DNA of 64,000 nt from Collinsella aerofaciens (GTDB lineage Bacteria > Actinomycetota > Coriobacteriia > Coriobacteriales > Coriobacteriaceae), in the NCBI RefSeq assembly GCF_015548375.1, contig NZ_JADMWW010000007.1, forward strand, positions 1 through 64,000. Direction: 5' to 3'. Under the pieces are notes generated by a model. The model saw only the letters and a program-made list of their open reading frames with translations. It was not told where the DNA came from and ran no database searches. Both the position numbers and the translations under genes were made by a program. Of the stretch, positions 50,705-60,481 are shown one piece after another (position 1 is the stretch's first letter; each line of letters starts with the position of its first letter).

Positions 50705-52975
50705 CTAGCGGCGCTTGCGGGTGGCCGTTGCCTTGCGGACGGACGTCTTCTTGGACGGGGCCTTTTTCTCTGCCGGAGCGGCGGGGGAGACCGGGGTCTC
50801 CTTGGCGGGCTCGGTCTTTGCCGTAGCCTTCGGAGCGGTCTTGACCTCAGCGGTCTTCGGTGTCGGCTCGGCCTTTACTGCGGGCTTGGCCTCGACCTTA
50901 GCCTCCGCCTTGGGAGCAGCGGCCTTGGTCGTGGTCTTCTTGGCCGTCGTCGTGGCGCGCTTGCGCGTGGTGGTCTTGGCGGCCGGCTTGGCCTCGGCGG
51001 GTGTCTCCTCGACTTTGGCGGCCGGCTTTGCGGCTGCCTTGGTCGTGGCGGCCTTCGTGGTCGTCGACTTCGTTGCCGTGGACTTCTTGGTTGCCGTTGC
51101 CTTTTTGGTGGTCGCGGTCGTCTTCTTGGCAGTGGTCTTGGCCGGTGCCTTGACGGCGGGCTTGGCCTCGACGGCGGCTTCAGCCTTTACCTCGGGAGCG
51201 GCCTCGGCCTCGGCGGCCTTCTTGGCAGCGGCGGTCGTGCGCTTGCGCGTTGTCGTTGTCTTAGTAGCAGTGGTCTTGGTTGTCGTCGCCTTGGTCGTAG
51301 TGGCCTTCTTAGCCGTCGTCTTACGAGTCGTGGTCTTCTTGGCGGCAGACTTTGCAGCCGGCTTAGCCTCAGCCTCGGGAGCCGCTTCAACCGGCTTCTC
51401 CTCAGCCTTGGGCTCCTCAGCAGCAGCGGGCACCTCAACAACCGGCTCGGCCTTGGGCTCAGGCTCGGCCACAACCACAGGCTCGTCGACAACAGCCGCC
51501 GGCCTCTCAATCTCCGGATGCATAAAGAAGTACAGGTCCAGATACTTATCGGCCGAGCGCGTCCAGCTAAAGTCCTGGCTCATGGCCTGCGTGACCAGCT
51601 GGTTCCAGGCGTCGCGGTTATCCCAGAACAAGCGTGCCGCGCGGAATACCGCATCGCCCATCTCGTCGCCGTTAAAGTTGCTAAACGAGAAGCCCGTGCC
51701 CTCGCCGGTAAACTCGTTGTACGGGATCACAGTGTCCTTCAGACCGCCGGTCTCGCGCACGATGGGCAGGGTACCGTAGCGCATGGCGATGATCTGCGAC
51801 AGGCCACAGGGCTCAAACTTCGAAGGCATCAGGAACATGTCGGCGGCAGCGTACATGCGCTGCGACAGCGCCGGATCGAACTCGATGCGCGCGGCCATGG
51901 TGCCGGGGTACTTGTCCTGGAAATAGCGCAGGCCGTCCTCGTAGTCGCGGTCGCCGGTGCCCAGCACGGCCACCTGAACGCCGCCAGCCAGGATGCGGTC
52001 GAGCGCGTACATGACCAGGTCCATGCCTTTCTGGCGCGTCAGGCGCGTGACCATCACCATAAGCGGGCGGTCGTCGCGAACCTCGAGACCCAGCTCCTCC
52101 TGCAGCTTGGCCTTACACACAGCCTTGCCGGAACGGTTCTCCACGGTGTAGTTGGCGGCAATGCGCTTGTCGGTCGCCGGGTCAAAGCCTGCCACGTCAA
52201 TGCCGTTGAGGATGCCCTGCAGCGCATAGGAGCGCTCGCGCAGCACGCCGTCCAGGCCCTCGCCAAACTCGGGCGTCTGGATCTCGTTGGCATAGGTGGG
52301 GCTCACCGTAGTGATGGCGTCGGCATAGCGCAGGGCGCCCAGCATGTAGTTAATGCTGCAGGCGTCGCAACGCAGCTGCGAGGCGGCCGCCGGAATATGC
52401 GCCACACCCAGGATGTCCTCCATCACGGTGTCGCTAAACTGGCCCTGGAACGCCACGTTGTGGATCGAGAACACGGTCTTGACGCGGTCATACAGCGGCA
52501 GGCCTTGGTAGAACTCGCGCAAAAACACGGGCGCCAGCGCCGTCTGCCAGTCGTTGCAGTGCAGGATGTCGCACTCAAAGCCGGCCGGCAGGTGCTGCAG
52601 GCTCTCGGTAATGGCCTTGGAGAAGAACGCAAAGCGCTCGCCGTCGTCAAAGAAGCCGTACGGATAGTCGCGCGCAAAGTAGCGCTCGTTGTCGATAAAC
52701 ATATAGGTGACGCCGTCGTGCTCGAGCTTCTCGAGTCCGCAGTACTCATTGCGCCAGCCCAGGCTCACGTAAAAGTCGGAGAAGTGCTCCATCTGCGCCT
52801 TGTACTCGTCCTTGATGGTGGCGTACTTGGGCACCATCACGATGACTTCGGCGCCGGCGCGCACGAGCGCCGCAGGCAGCGACCCCGCCACGTCACCCAG
52901 GCCACCGGTCTTAACAAACGGTGCGCACTCGGCCGAGGCAAACACGATCTGCATCTTTTTGCTGGAATCAGCCAT
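50705..52975 (-). CDS. glgA: Glycogen synthase with a long histone-H1-like C-terminal tail
   Basis: GlgA (GT5) extends alpha-1,4-glucan from ADP-glucose. Residues 1-485 are a normal synthase: ADP-glucose loop VKTGGLGDVAGSLPAALV, HCNDWQTALAP, IHNVAFQG, VTRLTRQKGMDLV, and the C-terminal MPSKFEPCGLSQIIAMRYG. Residues about 490-756 are an added low-complexity tail: first Pro/Glu/Ala-rich, then blocks of Lys/Thr/Ala with Arg (TKATTTKTTATKTT, AKKTTTRKTTAKK), ending RKATATRKRR. Such tails resemble histone H1 and bind polyanions. The ATG at 52975 (site GGGAG) is preferred over 52987. Between glgD and the amylase fusion. Confidence 0.95.
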   Translation of the reverse strand: MADSSKKMQIVFASAECAPFVKTGGLGDVAGSLPAALVRAGAEVIVMVPKYATIKDEYKAQMEHFSDFYVSLGWRNEYCGLEKLEHDGVTYMFIDNERYFARDYPYGFFDDGERFAFFSKAITESLQHLPAGFECDILHCNDWQTALAPVFLREFYQGLPLYDRVKTVFSIHNVAFQGQFSDTVMEDILGVAHIPAAASQLRCDACSINYMLGALRYADAITTVSPTYANEIQTPEFGEGLDGVLRERSYALQGILNGIDVAGFDPATDKRIAANYTVENRSGKAVCKAKLQEELGLEVRDDRPLMVMVTRLTRQKGMDLVMYALDRILAGGVQVAVLGTGDRDYEDGLRYFQDKYPGTMAARIEFDPALSQRMYAAADMFLMPSKFEPCGLSQIIAMRYGTLPIVRETGGLKDTVIPYNEFTGEGTGFSFSNFNGDEMGDAVFRAARLFWDNRDAWNQLVTQAMSQDFSWTRSADKYLDLYFFMHPEIERPAAVVDEPVVVAEPEPKAEPVVEVPAAAEEPKAEEKPVEAAPEAEAKPAAKSAAKKTTTRKTTAKKATTTKATTTKTTATKTTTTRKRTTAAAKKAAEAEAAPEVKAEAAVEAKPAVKAPAKTTAKKTTATTKKATATKKSTATKSTTTKAATTKAAAKPAAKVEETPAEAKPAAKTTTRKRATTTAKKTTTKAAAPKAEAKVEAKPAVKAEPTPKTAEVKTAPKATAKTEPAKETPVSPAAPAEKKAPSKKTSVRKATATRKRR

Positions 52976-53065
52976 ATTGTCTCCCATGTTGCAATTCGAG
53001 AATAGCCGCCTGGCGCGAACCGGGCGGCTATTCTACATGTTACGAGCGATGTTGCGGTGCCAACG

Positions 53066-54193
53066 TTAACGAACGATGGTGGTATCGGAAGTTAACGGAG
53101 CCTTGCCCAGCACCAGGATGTTCTCGGGCGTGCCGCGAAGCTCGGTGTTGACGGGCACCACGTTGTTCTTGTCCAGGATGGCGTTCTCAACGCGGGCACC
53201 GCTCTTGATGATGCAGCTCTGGTTGATGATCGAGTTGGTCACCGAGGCGCCCTCCTCGACCACGACGCCGCGCGACAGGATCGAGTTGCGCACGGTGCCC
53301 TTGATGATACAGCCGGCCGAGATGATCGAGTTGCAGGCGTGGCCGCCGGTCGCGTAGCGCGAAGGCGGTACGTCGTGAGCCTTGGTCAGAATCGGGCGCT
53401 CGGGGTCAAAGAGCTGGTCGGCCACGGTCTGGTCGAGTAGGTCCATGCTGCGGCGATACAGCGACTTCTCGCTAAACACGCCCACGACCTCGCCCTTGTA
53501 CTCGTAGCTGCACACGTCGATGTTGCCAAAGTCTCCCTGGAGTGCCTCGAGCAGGTCCAGATAGTCGACGGCCTGGTAGTGATCGATGATCTCGAGCAGC
53601 GTCTCGCGGTTGACGATGCAGCAATCCATGGAGGCATTGTCGCCGTACACGACGCCGGCGCTCACGCCCGTCAGGCGGCCGTTCTCGTTGATCTGCAGCT
53701 TGGTCTCGTCATCGACGTTGCGCGTGGCCTTGCAGTACACCACGGTCATCTGCGCGCCGGAGTTCTCGTGCGCGTCGATGATGGTGTTGAGGTCCATATT
53801 AAAGATGATGTTGGTGCCCATCATCACGACATAGGGCTTGTCCGAGCGCTGGAACAGCGTCTTGTTGGAGATGATGTCGCGCAGCAGGAAGCGCATGCCG
53901 CCCTTGGTGGTGCCATACGCGTTGCCGGGCACCATGAACAGGCCGCCCTTCTTGCGGTCCAGGCCCCAGTCCTTGCCCGAACCCACGTGGTCGATCAGCG
54001 AGCGGTAATTGCCCGGCATGACGACGCCGACGGTCTTAATGCCGGCATTCATCATGTTGGACAGCGGGAAGTCGATCAGGCGGTAGCGGCCCAAAAACGG
54101 AACGGACGCGATGGGGCGGTCCATGAGCAGCACGCTGCCGTAGGTCGAAGAGTAGTTAGCGGTGATATAACCGATGGCCTTGCGATTGATCAT
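53066..54193 (-). CDS. glgD: GlgD subunit of ADP-glucose pyrophosphorylase
   Basis: A nucleotidyltransferase-fold protein with a left-handed beta-helix end, 375 residues. Marks of GlgD: RKAIGYITANYSSTYGSVL, DRPIASVPFLGRYRLIDFPL and NAGIKTVGVVMPGNYRSL; the GlgC active-site signature GGxGxRLxxLT is missing. In Firmicutes GlgD pairs with GlgC to form a more active heteromer. The ATG at 54193 follows GGGGGAA, 4 bases after glgC ends; the longer reading from 54232 overlaps glgC. Confidence 0.92.
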   Translation of the reverse strand: MINRKAIGYITANYSSTYGSVLLMDRPIASVPFLGRYRLIDFPLSNMMNAGIKTVGVVMPGNYRSLIDHVGSGKDWGLDRKKGGLFMVPGNAYGTTKGGMRFLLRDIISNKTLFQRSDKPYVVMMGTNIIFNMDLNTIIDAHENSGAQMTVVYCKATRNVDDETKLQINENGRLTGVSAGVVYGDNASMDCCIVNRETLLEIIDHYQAVDYLDLLEALQGDFGNIDVCSYEYKGEVVGVFSEKSLYRRSMDLLDQTVADQLFDPERPILTKAHDVPPSRYATGGHACNSIISAGCIIKGTVRNSILSRGVVVEEGASVTNSIINQSCIIKSGARVENAILDKNNVVPVNTELRGTPENILVLGKAPLTSDTTIVR

Positions 54194-54197
54194 CGGA

Positions 54198-55346
54198 TCA
54201 TTCCCCCTTCCCGATAACGACGTCATTTCCAACGACGGCCGTATCCTTGGTGGTATCGACAGAGCCGAGCTTCACGCCCTCTTCGACCGTGGAGTTCTCG
54301 CCCAAAATAGCGCGGCAGATGTGCGCACCGCTCTTAACGTGCGCACCCGGCAGCAGCACGGAGTCCTCGACCACAGCGCGCTCCTCGATGATGACATCGG
54401 TCGAAAGGATCGAGTGGCGCGCGGTGCCGTAGATCTTGCAGCCGTTGGAGACCAGGCAGTCGTCCAGGCGGCCGTCCGGGCCAATGTAGTGCGGCGGACG
54501 CGTGGTGATGTTGGACATGATGGGGAAGTGCTTGTCGAACAGATCGAACTCGGGGTTGTTGCCCAGCAGGTCCATCGAGGTCTCGTGGAAGCTGGCGATG
54601 GTGCCAACGTCCTTCCAAAAGCCGTGGAACTCGTAGCTGTACAGGCGCTTGCCCTCGCCGAGCAGCTTGGGGATGATGTCCTTACCAAAGTCGTGGCTCG
54701 AGCGCTGGTCCAGAGCGTCTTCCTCGAGCGCCTCGATCAGCACGTCTGCCGAGAAGATGTAGATGCCCATGGACGCGAGATTCGAATCGGGCTTATCGGG
54801 CTTCTCGGTGAACTTGGTGATGCGGCCGTCCTCGGGGTCGGTGGTCAGGATGCCAAAGCGGCTGGCCTCCTCCCACGGCACGGGCATAACGCTCACCGTG
54901 AGGTCGGCGTTGTTCTCAATGTGCGTCTTGAGCATCTTGCGGTAGTCCATGCGATACAGGTGATCGCCCGAAAGAATCAGGACGTACTTGGGGTCGTTGG
55001 CCTTGATGTAGTCGAGGTTCTGCGTAATGGCGTCGGCCGTGCCCGCATACCAGGCGCCGCCGGTCTGCGTCTCGTACGGCGGCAGGATCGACACGCCGCC
55101 GTCGCGGCTGTCCAGATCCCACGCCTCGCCGGAGCCCACGTAGGCATGCAGCAGGTAGGGGCGATACTGCGTCAGAACGCCCACCGTGTCGATGCCCGAG
55201 TTTGAGCAGTTGGAGAGCGAAAAGTCGATAATGCGGAACTTGCCACCAAAGCTAACCGCCGGCTTAGCGATCTTTTGGGTGAGTGCCCCCAATCGGCTGC
55301 CCTGTCCTCCTGCGAGGAGCATCGCGATGCATTCTTTCTTACTCAT
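54198..55346 (-). CDS. glgC: Glucose-1-phosphate adenylyltransferase (ADP-glucose pyrophosphorylase)
   Basis: The committed enzyme of glycogen synthesis, making ADP-glucose from ATP and glucose-1-P, 382 residues. The nucleotide-binding [42 protein letters not shown], the [13 protein letters not shown] site and FTEKPDKP are conserved. A left-handed beta-helix C-terminus follows. Translationally close to glgD. Confidence 0.96.
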   Translation of the reverse strand: MSKKECIAMLLAGGQGSRLGALTQKIAKPAVSFGGKFRIIDFSLSNCSNSGIDTVGVLTQYRPYLLHAYVGSGEAWDLDSRDGGVSILPPYETQTGGAWYAGTADAITQNLDYIKANDPKYVLILSGDHLYRMDYRKMLKTHIENNADLTVSVMPVPWEEASRFGILTTDPEDGRITKFTEKPDKPDSNLASMGIYIFSADVLIEALEEDALDQRSSHDFGKDIIPKLLGEGKRLYSYEFHGFWKDVGTIASFHETSMDLLGNNPEFDLFDKHFPIMSNITTRPPHYIGPDGRLDDCLVSNGCKIYGTARHSILSTDVIIEERAVVEDSVLLPGAHVKSGAHICRAILGENSTVEEGVKLGSVDTTKDTAVVGNDVVIGKGE

Positions 55347-55380
55347 CGATTTCTCCTTCTGTCATCGATGTTCCTAAACC

Positions 55381-55423
55381 CATTAGCGACGGGCGCGGCG
55401 TAACGTCACGCCCGTCGCTAATG
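55381..55423 (-). other. Intercistronic stem-loop between glgP and glgC
   Basis: CATTAGCGACGGGCG at 55381-55395 is the exact reverse complement of 55409-55423, and the inner GGCGTAACGTCACGCC region continues the pairing imperfectly. No T-run. On the minus strand it lies after glgP and before glgC, where it may adjust the ratio of breakdown to synthesis enzymes. Confidence 0.75.
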
Positions 55424-55453
55424 CCGTGCTGGCAAAGGGGAGCTCGCGCGCCT

Positions 55454-57880
55454 TTACGCGTGCCAGATCTCGTCGCGGTACTCGCGAATGGTGCGGTCGC
55501 TCGAGAACCAGCCGCTCGAGGCGGTGTTGAGCAGGGCCTTGCGGTTCCAGGTCTCCTGGTCGCCATAGCTGCCCGTGAGTTTCTCCCACGCATCCACGTA
55601 GCTACGGAAGTCTGCCATGACCAGGTCGGGGTCGTTGTTGTTCATGAGCTCGTTGTAGATGCTCTCGAAGTTGCCCGAAAGACCCGCAAAGGTGTTGTCC
55701 TTGAGCTCGTCCATCACGCGGCCCAGACGCTCACGGTCGCCGTTGAGGGTATCCCACGCAAAGTAGCTGTTCGATGCCCAGAGCTGCTCGACCTCGGGGG
55801 CGGTCAGACCAAAGATGGCCTCGTTCTCGCGGCCGGCCAGGTCGGCGATCTCGATGTTAGCGCCGTCGAGGGTGCCCAGCGTAATGGCACCGTTCATCAT
55901 GAGCTTCATGTTGGACGTGCCCGAGGCCTCCTTACCGGCGGTCGAAATCTGCTCAGAGATCTCGGCGGCGGGGTAGATGAGCTGGGCGTTGCTCACGCGG
56001 AAGTTGGGGATAAAGCAGACCTTCATGACCTCGTTGACGCGGGCATCGTTGTTGATGACCTCGGCGACGGAGTTGATGAGGCGGATGGTCTCCTTGGCAA
56101 AGGTGTAGCTCGAGGCAGCCTTGCCGCTAAAGATGAAGGTCGTCGGCGTCACGTGGAAATTGGGATCGGCGATGCGACGGTTGTAGATGTCCATCACCTT
56201 CATGATGTTCATGAGTTGGCGCTTGTAGGCGTGGAAGCGCTTCACCTGAACGTCGAAGACGGTGTTGGGGTCGATGACCAGACCGGTCTCGGCCTTAACG
56301 TAGGCGGCCAGACGCTCCTTGTTGGCGCGCTTGGAGGCGCCCACGGCCTTCAGGAACTCGGTGTCGTCCTTAAACTCCTTGAGCTTCTCCAGCTCAAAGG
56401 CGTCCTTGAGCCAGCCATCGCCAATGGCCTCGGTCACGAGCTTGGCATAGGTGGGGTTGGCCTCGGCAAAGAAGCGACGGTGCGAGATGCCGTTGGTCTT
56501 GTTGTTGAACTTCTCGGGCGTAAGGGCATAGAAGTCCTTGAGCACGATGTTCTTGATGATGTCGGAGTGGATCTTAGCCACGCCGTTGACGCTGTGGCTG
56601 CAGATCACGGACAGGTTGGCCATGCGAATCTCGCCGTCCCACAGGATGGCGGTCTGGCGCAGGCGCTCCTGCCAGCCCTCCTGCGTGGTGTCGAACGACT
56701 CATGCCAACGACGGCTGATCTCGTCGATGATCTGGTACACGCGGGGGAGGAGCTTGGAGAATGTGCCGATGGGCCATTTCTCCAGGGCCTCGGGCAGGAT
56801 GGTGTGGTTGGTGTAGCTCACGACCTGCGTCACGATGTTCCAGGCGTCATCCCACTCGAGCTTCTTCTCATCGATGAGGATGCGCATGAGCTCGGGGCCG
56901 CACATGGCGGGGTGGGTATCGTTGGTGTGGATGGCCACAAACTGCGGCAACAGCTCCCAGTTCGCGTCGTGCTCCTTCTCAAAGGTGTCGAGCAGGCTGT
57001 AGATGCCGGCCGATACAAACAGGTACTCCTGCTTCAGACGCAGCAGACGGCCGTGCTCGCCGGCGTCGTTGGGGTAGAGGATGGCGCTGATGGCCTCGGC
57101 CTCGGCGCGCTCGGCATCGGCCAGGGCATAGTCGCCGCGGTTGAAGGCCTCAAGGTCGAAGTGCTCCTCGACCGGCTCGGCAGCCCATACGCGCAGCTTG
57201 TTGACGGTCTCGCCGGCATAGCCCACGACGGGGATGTCATAAGGGACGGCCAGGATATCCTGCGTGTCCACCGTGCGGTAGAACGTGCGGCCGTTCTCCT
57301 CAAAGCCCTCGACGTGGCCACCAAACTTAATGGTCACGGCCTTGTCCTGACGGCGGACCTCCCAGGGATAGCCGTGGGTGAGGCACTCGTCGGTGGCCTC
57401 GACCTGGCTGCCGTTGACAATCTCCTGCTTAAACAGGCCGTAGCGGTAGCGCATGCCGTTGCCGTAGCCGGCAATGCCCTCGGCTGCCATGGAATCCAGG
57501 AAGCACGCGGCCAGACGGCCCAGGCCACCGTTGCCCAGTGCCGGATCGGGCTCCTGGTTCTCAATGACGGACAGGTCAAAGCCCATGTCGTCGAGCGCCT
57601 CGGCGACCATGTCGCGCACGCCAAAGTTAAGCAGGTAGTTGTCGAGCAGGCGGCCGATCAAAAACTCGATCGAGAAGTAGTACACGCGCTTCTTGCCCTC
57701 GGACGCCGCGCGGGCGTCGCTCTTGGTGGCAACGGTGCGGGCCTTCTCGGCCACGAGCTTGGCCAGGGCGTTAAAGCGGTCGAGGTCGCTGGCGGCCTCG
57801 ATGCTCTTGCCGCTAATGCTCATGACGGCATCGCGATAGAGCTCGGTAAACTCCTGCTTGTTGTCGAAGATCTTATTCAT
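55454..57880 (-). CDS. glgP: Glycogen phosphorylase
   Basis: It releases glucose-1-phosphate from glycogen ends using PLP, 808 residues. Marks: RVYYFSIEFLIGRLLDNYLL, DPALGNGGLGRLAACFLDS, the AIHTNDTHPAM segment, and the PLP lysine site in KEASGTSNMKLMMNGAIT. Placed between glgB and glgC, so synthesis and breakdown genes share one operon. The start codon is preceded by GGGAAAGGAA. Confidence 0.97.
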   Translation of the reverse strand: MNKIFDNKQEFTELYRDAVMSISGKSIEAASDLDRFNALAKLVAEKARTVATKSDARAASEGKKRVYYFSIEFLIGRLLDNYLLNFGVRDMVAEALDDMGFDLSVIENQEPDPALGNGGLGRLAACFLDSMAAEGIAGYGNGMRYRYGLFKQEIVNGSQVEATDECLTHGYPWEVRRQDKAVTIKFGGHVEGFEENGRTFYRTVDTQDILAVPYDIPVVGYAGETVNKLRVWAAEPVEEHFDLEAFNRGDYALADAERAEAEAISAILYPNDAGEHGRLLRLKQEYLFVSAGIYSLLDTFEKEHDANWELLPQFVAIHTNDTHPAMCGPELMRILIDEKKLEWDDAWNIVTQVVSYTNHTILPEALEKWPIGTFSKLLPRVYQIIDEISRRWHESFDTTQEGWQERLRQTAILWDGEIRMANLSVICSHSVNGVAKIHSDIIKNIVLKDFYALTPEKFNNKTNGISHRRFFAEANPTYAKLVTEAIGDGWLKDAFELEKLKEFKDDTEFLKAVGASKRANKERLAAYVKAETGLVIDPNTVFDVQVKRFHAYKRQLMNIMKVMDIYNRRIADPNFHVTPTTFIFSGKAASSYTFAKETIRLINSVAEVINNDARVNEVMKVCFIPNFRVSNAQLIYPAAEISEQISTAGKEASGTSNMKLMMNGAITLGTLDGANIEIADLAGRENEAIFGLTAPEVEQLWASNSYFAWDTLNGDRERLGRVMDELKDNTFAGLSGNFESIYNELMNNNDPDLVMADFRSYVDAWEKLTGSYGDQETWNRKALLNTASSGWFSSDRTIREYRDEIWHA

Positions 57881-57972
57881 ACGTTCCTTTCCCCCGGGGA
57901 TATCTCCCGGAACGGTTATGACTTACATCCTACGCCCCAGAGGGGCGGGTAATTACAGTGGTAACGGCTTTG

Positions 57973-60219
57973 TTACGCGTCCTTAGCGGTCGACTTAACA
58001 GAAGCTGACTTGGCCTTGGTAGTTGCCTTCTTGGCAGCCGGCTTCTTGGCGGCGGGCTTCGCAGCAGCCTTGGCCTTGGTCGCCGTCGTAGCCTTCGCCT
58101 TGGCCGGAGCCTTCTTTGCAGCGGCGGCCTTGGGCTTCACCGAGGACGTGCGCTTGCGCGTCGCCTTCTTGGGCTTCTCGACCACGGGCGGCTTATAGCT
58201 GCTGGGACCGCGGCGCTTAAGCACCACGCCTGCCAGGCCGGGCACCTTTATCTCGATGGAGTCCATCTGCCCGTTCCAGGGATAGGGTTCGCTAGAGCAG
58301 GTGTAGGGCTCCTCACCGGCGTATCCGCTGCCACCGAACTCGGGACGGTCGGAGTCAAAGATGACCTCCCAGTCACCCTCGCGCGGCACGCCCACACGGA
58401 AGTTCTCGTAGCTCGCCGGGTCAAAGTTGATCAGGATCACCAGGTCGTCATCGACGTTCTCGCCCTGACGCACAAAGCTCACGATGGACTGCTTGGAGTT
58501 GTCCGCGTCGATCCAGGTAAAGCCGTCGTCGGTGTAGCCGCGCTCGTATAGGGCGGGCTCGGCGGTGTATAGGTGGTTGAGCGCCTTAATGAACGCCTGA
58601 TGATGACGGTGGGTCTCGTACTCCTCGGTCAGGAACCACTGGATGGACTCGTAGTAGCGCCACTCAATAAACTGGCCGATCTCGTTGCCCATAAAGTTGA
58701 GCTTGGCACCGGGGTGCGTCATTTGGTAGAAAGCCAGCGTGCGCAGGCCGGCAAACTGGCGCCACCAGTCGCCCGGCATGCGGCCGATCAGCGAGCACTT
58801 GCCGTGCACGACCTCGTCGTGGCTCAGCGGGCAGATAAAGTTCTCGGTAAAGGCGTACATGATGGAGAACGTCAGCAGCCCGTGGTTGCCGGGGCGCCAC
58901 GGAAAATCGGTCTGCATGTAGTGCAGGGTGTCGTTCATCCAGCCCATGTCCCACTTGTAGTGGAAGCCCAGGCCGCCGTCCTGTGGCGGATAGGTCACGA
59001 GCGGCCACGCGGTGGACTCCTCGGCCATCATCATCACGTCGGGGAAGTGGGCCTCCACGGCGCAGTTGACCTGGCGGATAAACGCGCTGGCGTCCAGGTC
59101 CTCCTCGGTTCCATACTTGTTGAACTTCTTTTGGCCGGGATCGTCGATGCCAAAGTTGAGGTACAGCATGCTGGACACGCCGTCCATGCGAATGCCGTCA
59201 ACGTGGAAGTTCTCGAGCCAATACAGCACGTTGGAGACCAGGAAGGAGCGGACCTCGCCGCGGGCGAAGTCAAACTTGTGCGTGCCCCAGTTAGGGTGAA
59301 TCTCGTGCTCAAACAGCATGTGGCCGTTAAAGGTGGCAAGGCCGTGGGAGTCGGCGCAAAAACCGCCGGGCACCCAGTCTATGATCACGCCGATTCCCGC
59401 CTCGTGGCACGCATCGATAAAGTGCATGAGCTGCTGCGGGTTGCCGTAGCGCGACGTTGCGGCAAAGTAGCCGGTCGTCTGGTAGCCCCAGGAGCCATCG
59501 AAGGGATGCTCCATAAGCGGCATGACCTCAATATGCGTGTAACCCATGTCGCGCACGTAGTCCACGAGCTCCACCGACAGGTCGTCGTAGGTATAGAACT
59601 CGCCGCGCTGCGCGGGGAAGGGGTCCATGGGACCGGGGTAGTTGCCGTACTCGTCCGGCTCGCCCTGCGGTGCGTCGCCGTGGCGCTTCCACGAGCCAAT
59701 ATGCACCTCGTAGATGTTGAGCGGCTGCGACATGTGGTTGTGGCCGGCGCGGCGCTTGAGCCACGCGGCGTCGTTCCACTTGTAGCTATCGAGGGTCCAC
59801 AGCACACTGGCGGTACCCGGAGGGCACTCGGCCTTAAAGGCATACGGATCGGCCTTGTAGAGCTTTTCGCCCTCGTTGGTCTCGATAAGGTACTTATAGA
59901 GCTGACCCTGCTCGGCGCCAGGAATAAAGCCTTCCCAAATAGCGCTCGTATGCATGGGCACCAGCGGGTTGGCTTGTTCATCCCAGTCGTTAAATTCGCC
60001 AATGACGTGAACGCTTTTAACATCGGGCGCCCAAACGCAAAAACGCCAGCCGCGCGTGCGCTGCTGCGTGTCGGGATGCGCGCCCATCTTTTCCCAGCTG
60101 CGCTCCCACGTACCGATTCCAAACAGATAGACATCGTCCTTGGTGAGCTCCGGTGCGTGCGGGGCGGCTTTACGGGTAGCGGGCTTTTTAGTTGCTGGCT
60201 TTAGCTTTGTATCGCTCAC
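57973..60219 (-). CDS. glgB: Glycogen branching enzyme with basic N- and C-terminal tails
   Basis: A GH13 branching enzyme that makes alpha-1,6 links, 748 residues. CBM48 domain: FCVWAPDVKSVHVIGEFNDW. Catalytic barrel: nucleophile Asp in VDGIRMDGVSSMLYL, Glu in MMMAEEST, and LSHDEVVHGK. The last about 70 residues are Lys/Ala/Thr-rich (KKATRKRTSSVKPK, AKAKATTATKAKAAAKPAAK), and the first 20 are also basic (KLKPATKKPATRKAAP). A GTG at 60219 after GGGATCAAAC is taken as start; ATGs at 60231 and 60234 are alternatives. First gene of the glg operon. Confidence 0.93.
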   Translation of the reverse strand: MSDTKLKPATKKPATRKAAPHAPELTKDDVYLFGIGTWERSWEKMGAHPDTQQRTRGWRFCVWAPDVKSVHVIGEFNDWDEQANPLVPMHTSAIWEGFIPGAEQGQLYKYLIETNEGEKLYKADPYAFKAECPPGTASVLWTLDSYKWNDAAWLKRRAGHNHMSQPLNIYEVHIGSWKRHGDAPQGEPDEYGNYPGPMDPFPAQRGEFYTYDDLSVELVDYVRDMGYTHIEVMPLMEHPFDGSWGYQTTGYFAATSRYGNPQQLMHFIDACHEAGIGVIIDWVPGGFCADSHGLATFNGHMLFEHEIHPNWGTHKFDFARGEVRSFLVSNVLYWLENFHVDGIRMDGVSSMLYLNFGIDDPGQKKFNKYGTEEDLDASAFIRQVNCAVEAHFPDVMMMAEESTAWPLVTYPPQDGGLGFHYKWDMGWMNDTLHYMQTDFPWRPGNHGLLTFSIMYAFTENFICPLSHDEVVHGKCSLIGRMPGDWWRQFAGLRTLAFYQMTHPGAKLNFMGNEIGQFIEWRYYESIQWFLTEEYETHRHHQAFIKALNHLYTAEPALYERGYTDDGFTWIDADNSKQSIVSFVRQGENVDDDLVILINFDPASYENFRVGVPREGDWEVIFDSDRPEFGGSGYAGEEPYTCSSEPYPWNGQMDSIEIKVPGLAGVVLKRRGPSSYKPPVVEKPKKATRKRTSSVKPKAAAAKKAPAKAKATTATKAKAAAKPAAKKPAAKKATTKAKSASVKSTAKDA

Positions 60220-60455
60220 GTTTGATCCCATCATGACGCGGCAGCGTGTTGCCTTGGTGACTAGATGCGAAAGGTCCAAGGCTGCACGAATCGAAGGGAC
60301 GGCGAAGTTTCTGTGATTCGTTCCACCTCGCGTGCTCGGTGGAACTTTCGGCAAAAACTACGATAACACCTGTACGTTAGTTTTATGAACGAAAGCGGAT
60401 TTGCGGGGACGTTTAATCGGTAAGCGACATGTTTAGACCACTGGCAGAATTGCCG

Positions 60456-60481
60456 TGGTAAAACTCTTGACAGTTTTACCA
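60456..60481. promoter_or_regulatory. Operator-like inverted repeat overlapping a TTGACA box
   Basis: TGGTAAAAC at 60456-60464 and GTTTTACCA at 60473-60481 form a perfect 9-bp inverted repeat. The spacer contains TTGACA (60467-60472), a consensus -35 box for the plus strand, with TCAAAAT about 18 bases downstream as a possible -10. A related GGTAAAACG..TGTTTACC pair lies at 60514-60542. This is the divergent region between glgB and the HAD gene, so a repressor here could control either. The regulator is unknown. Confidence 0.6.
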
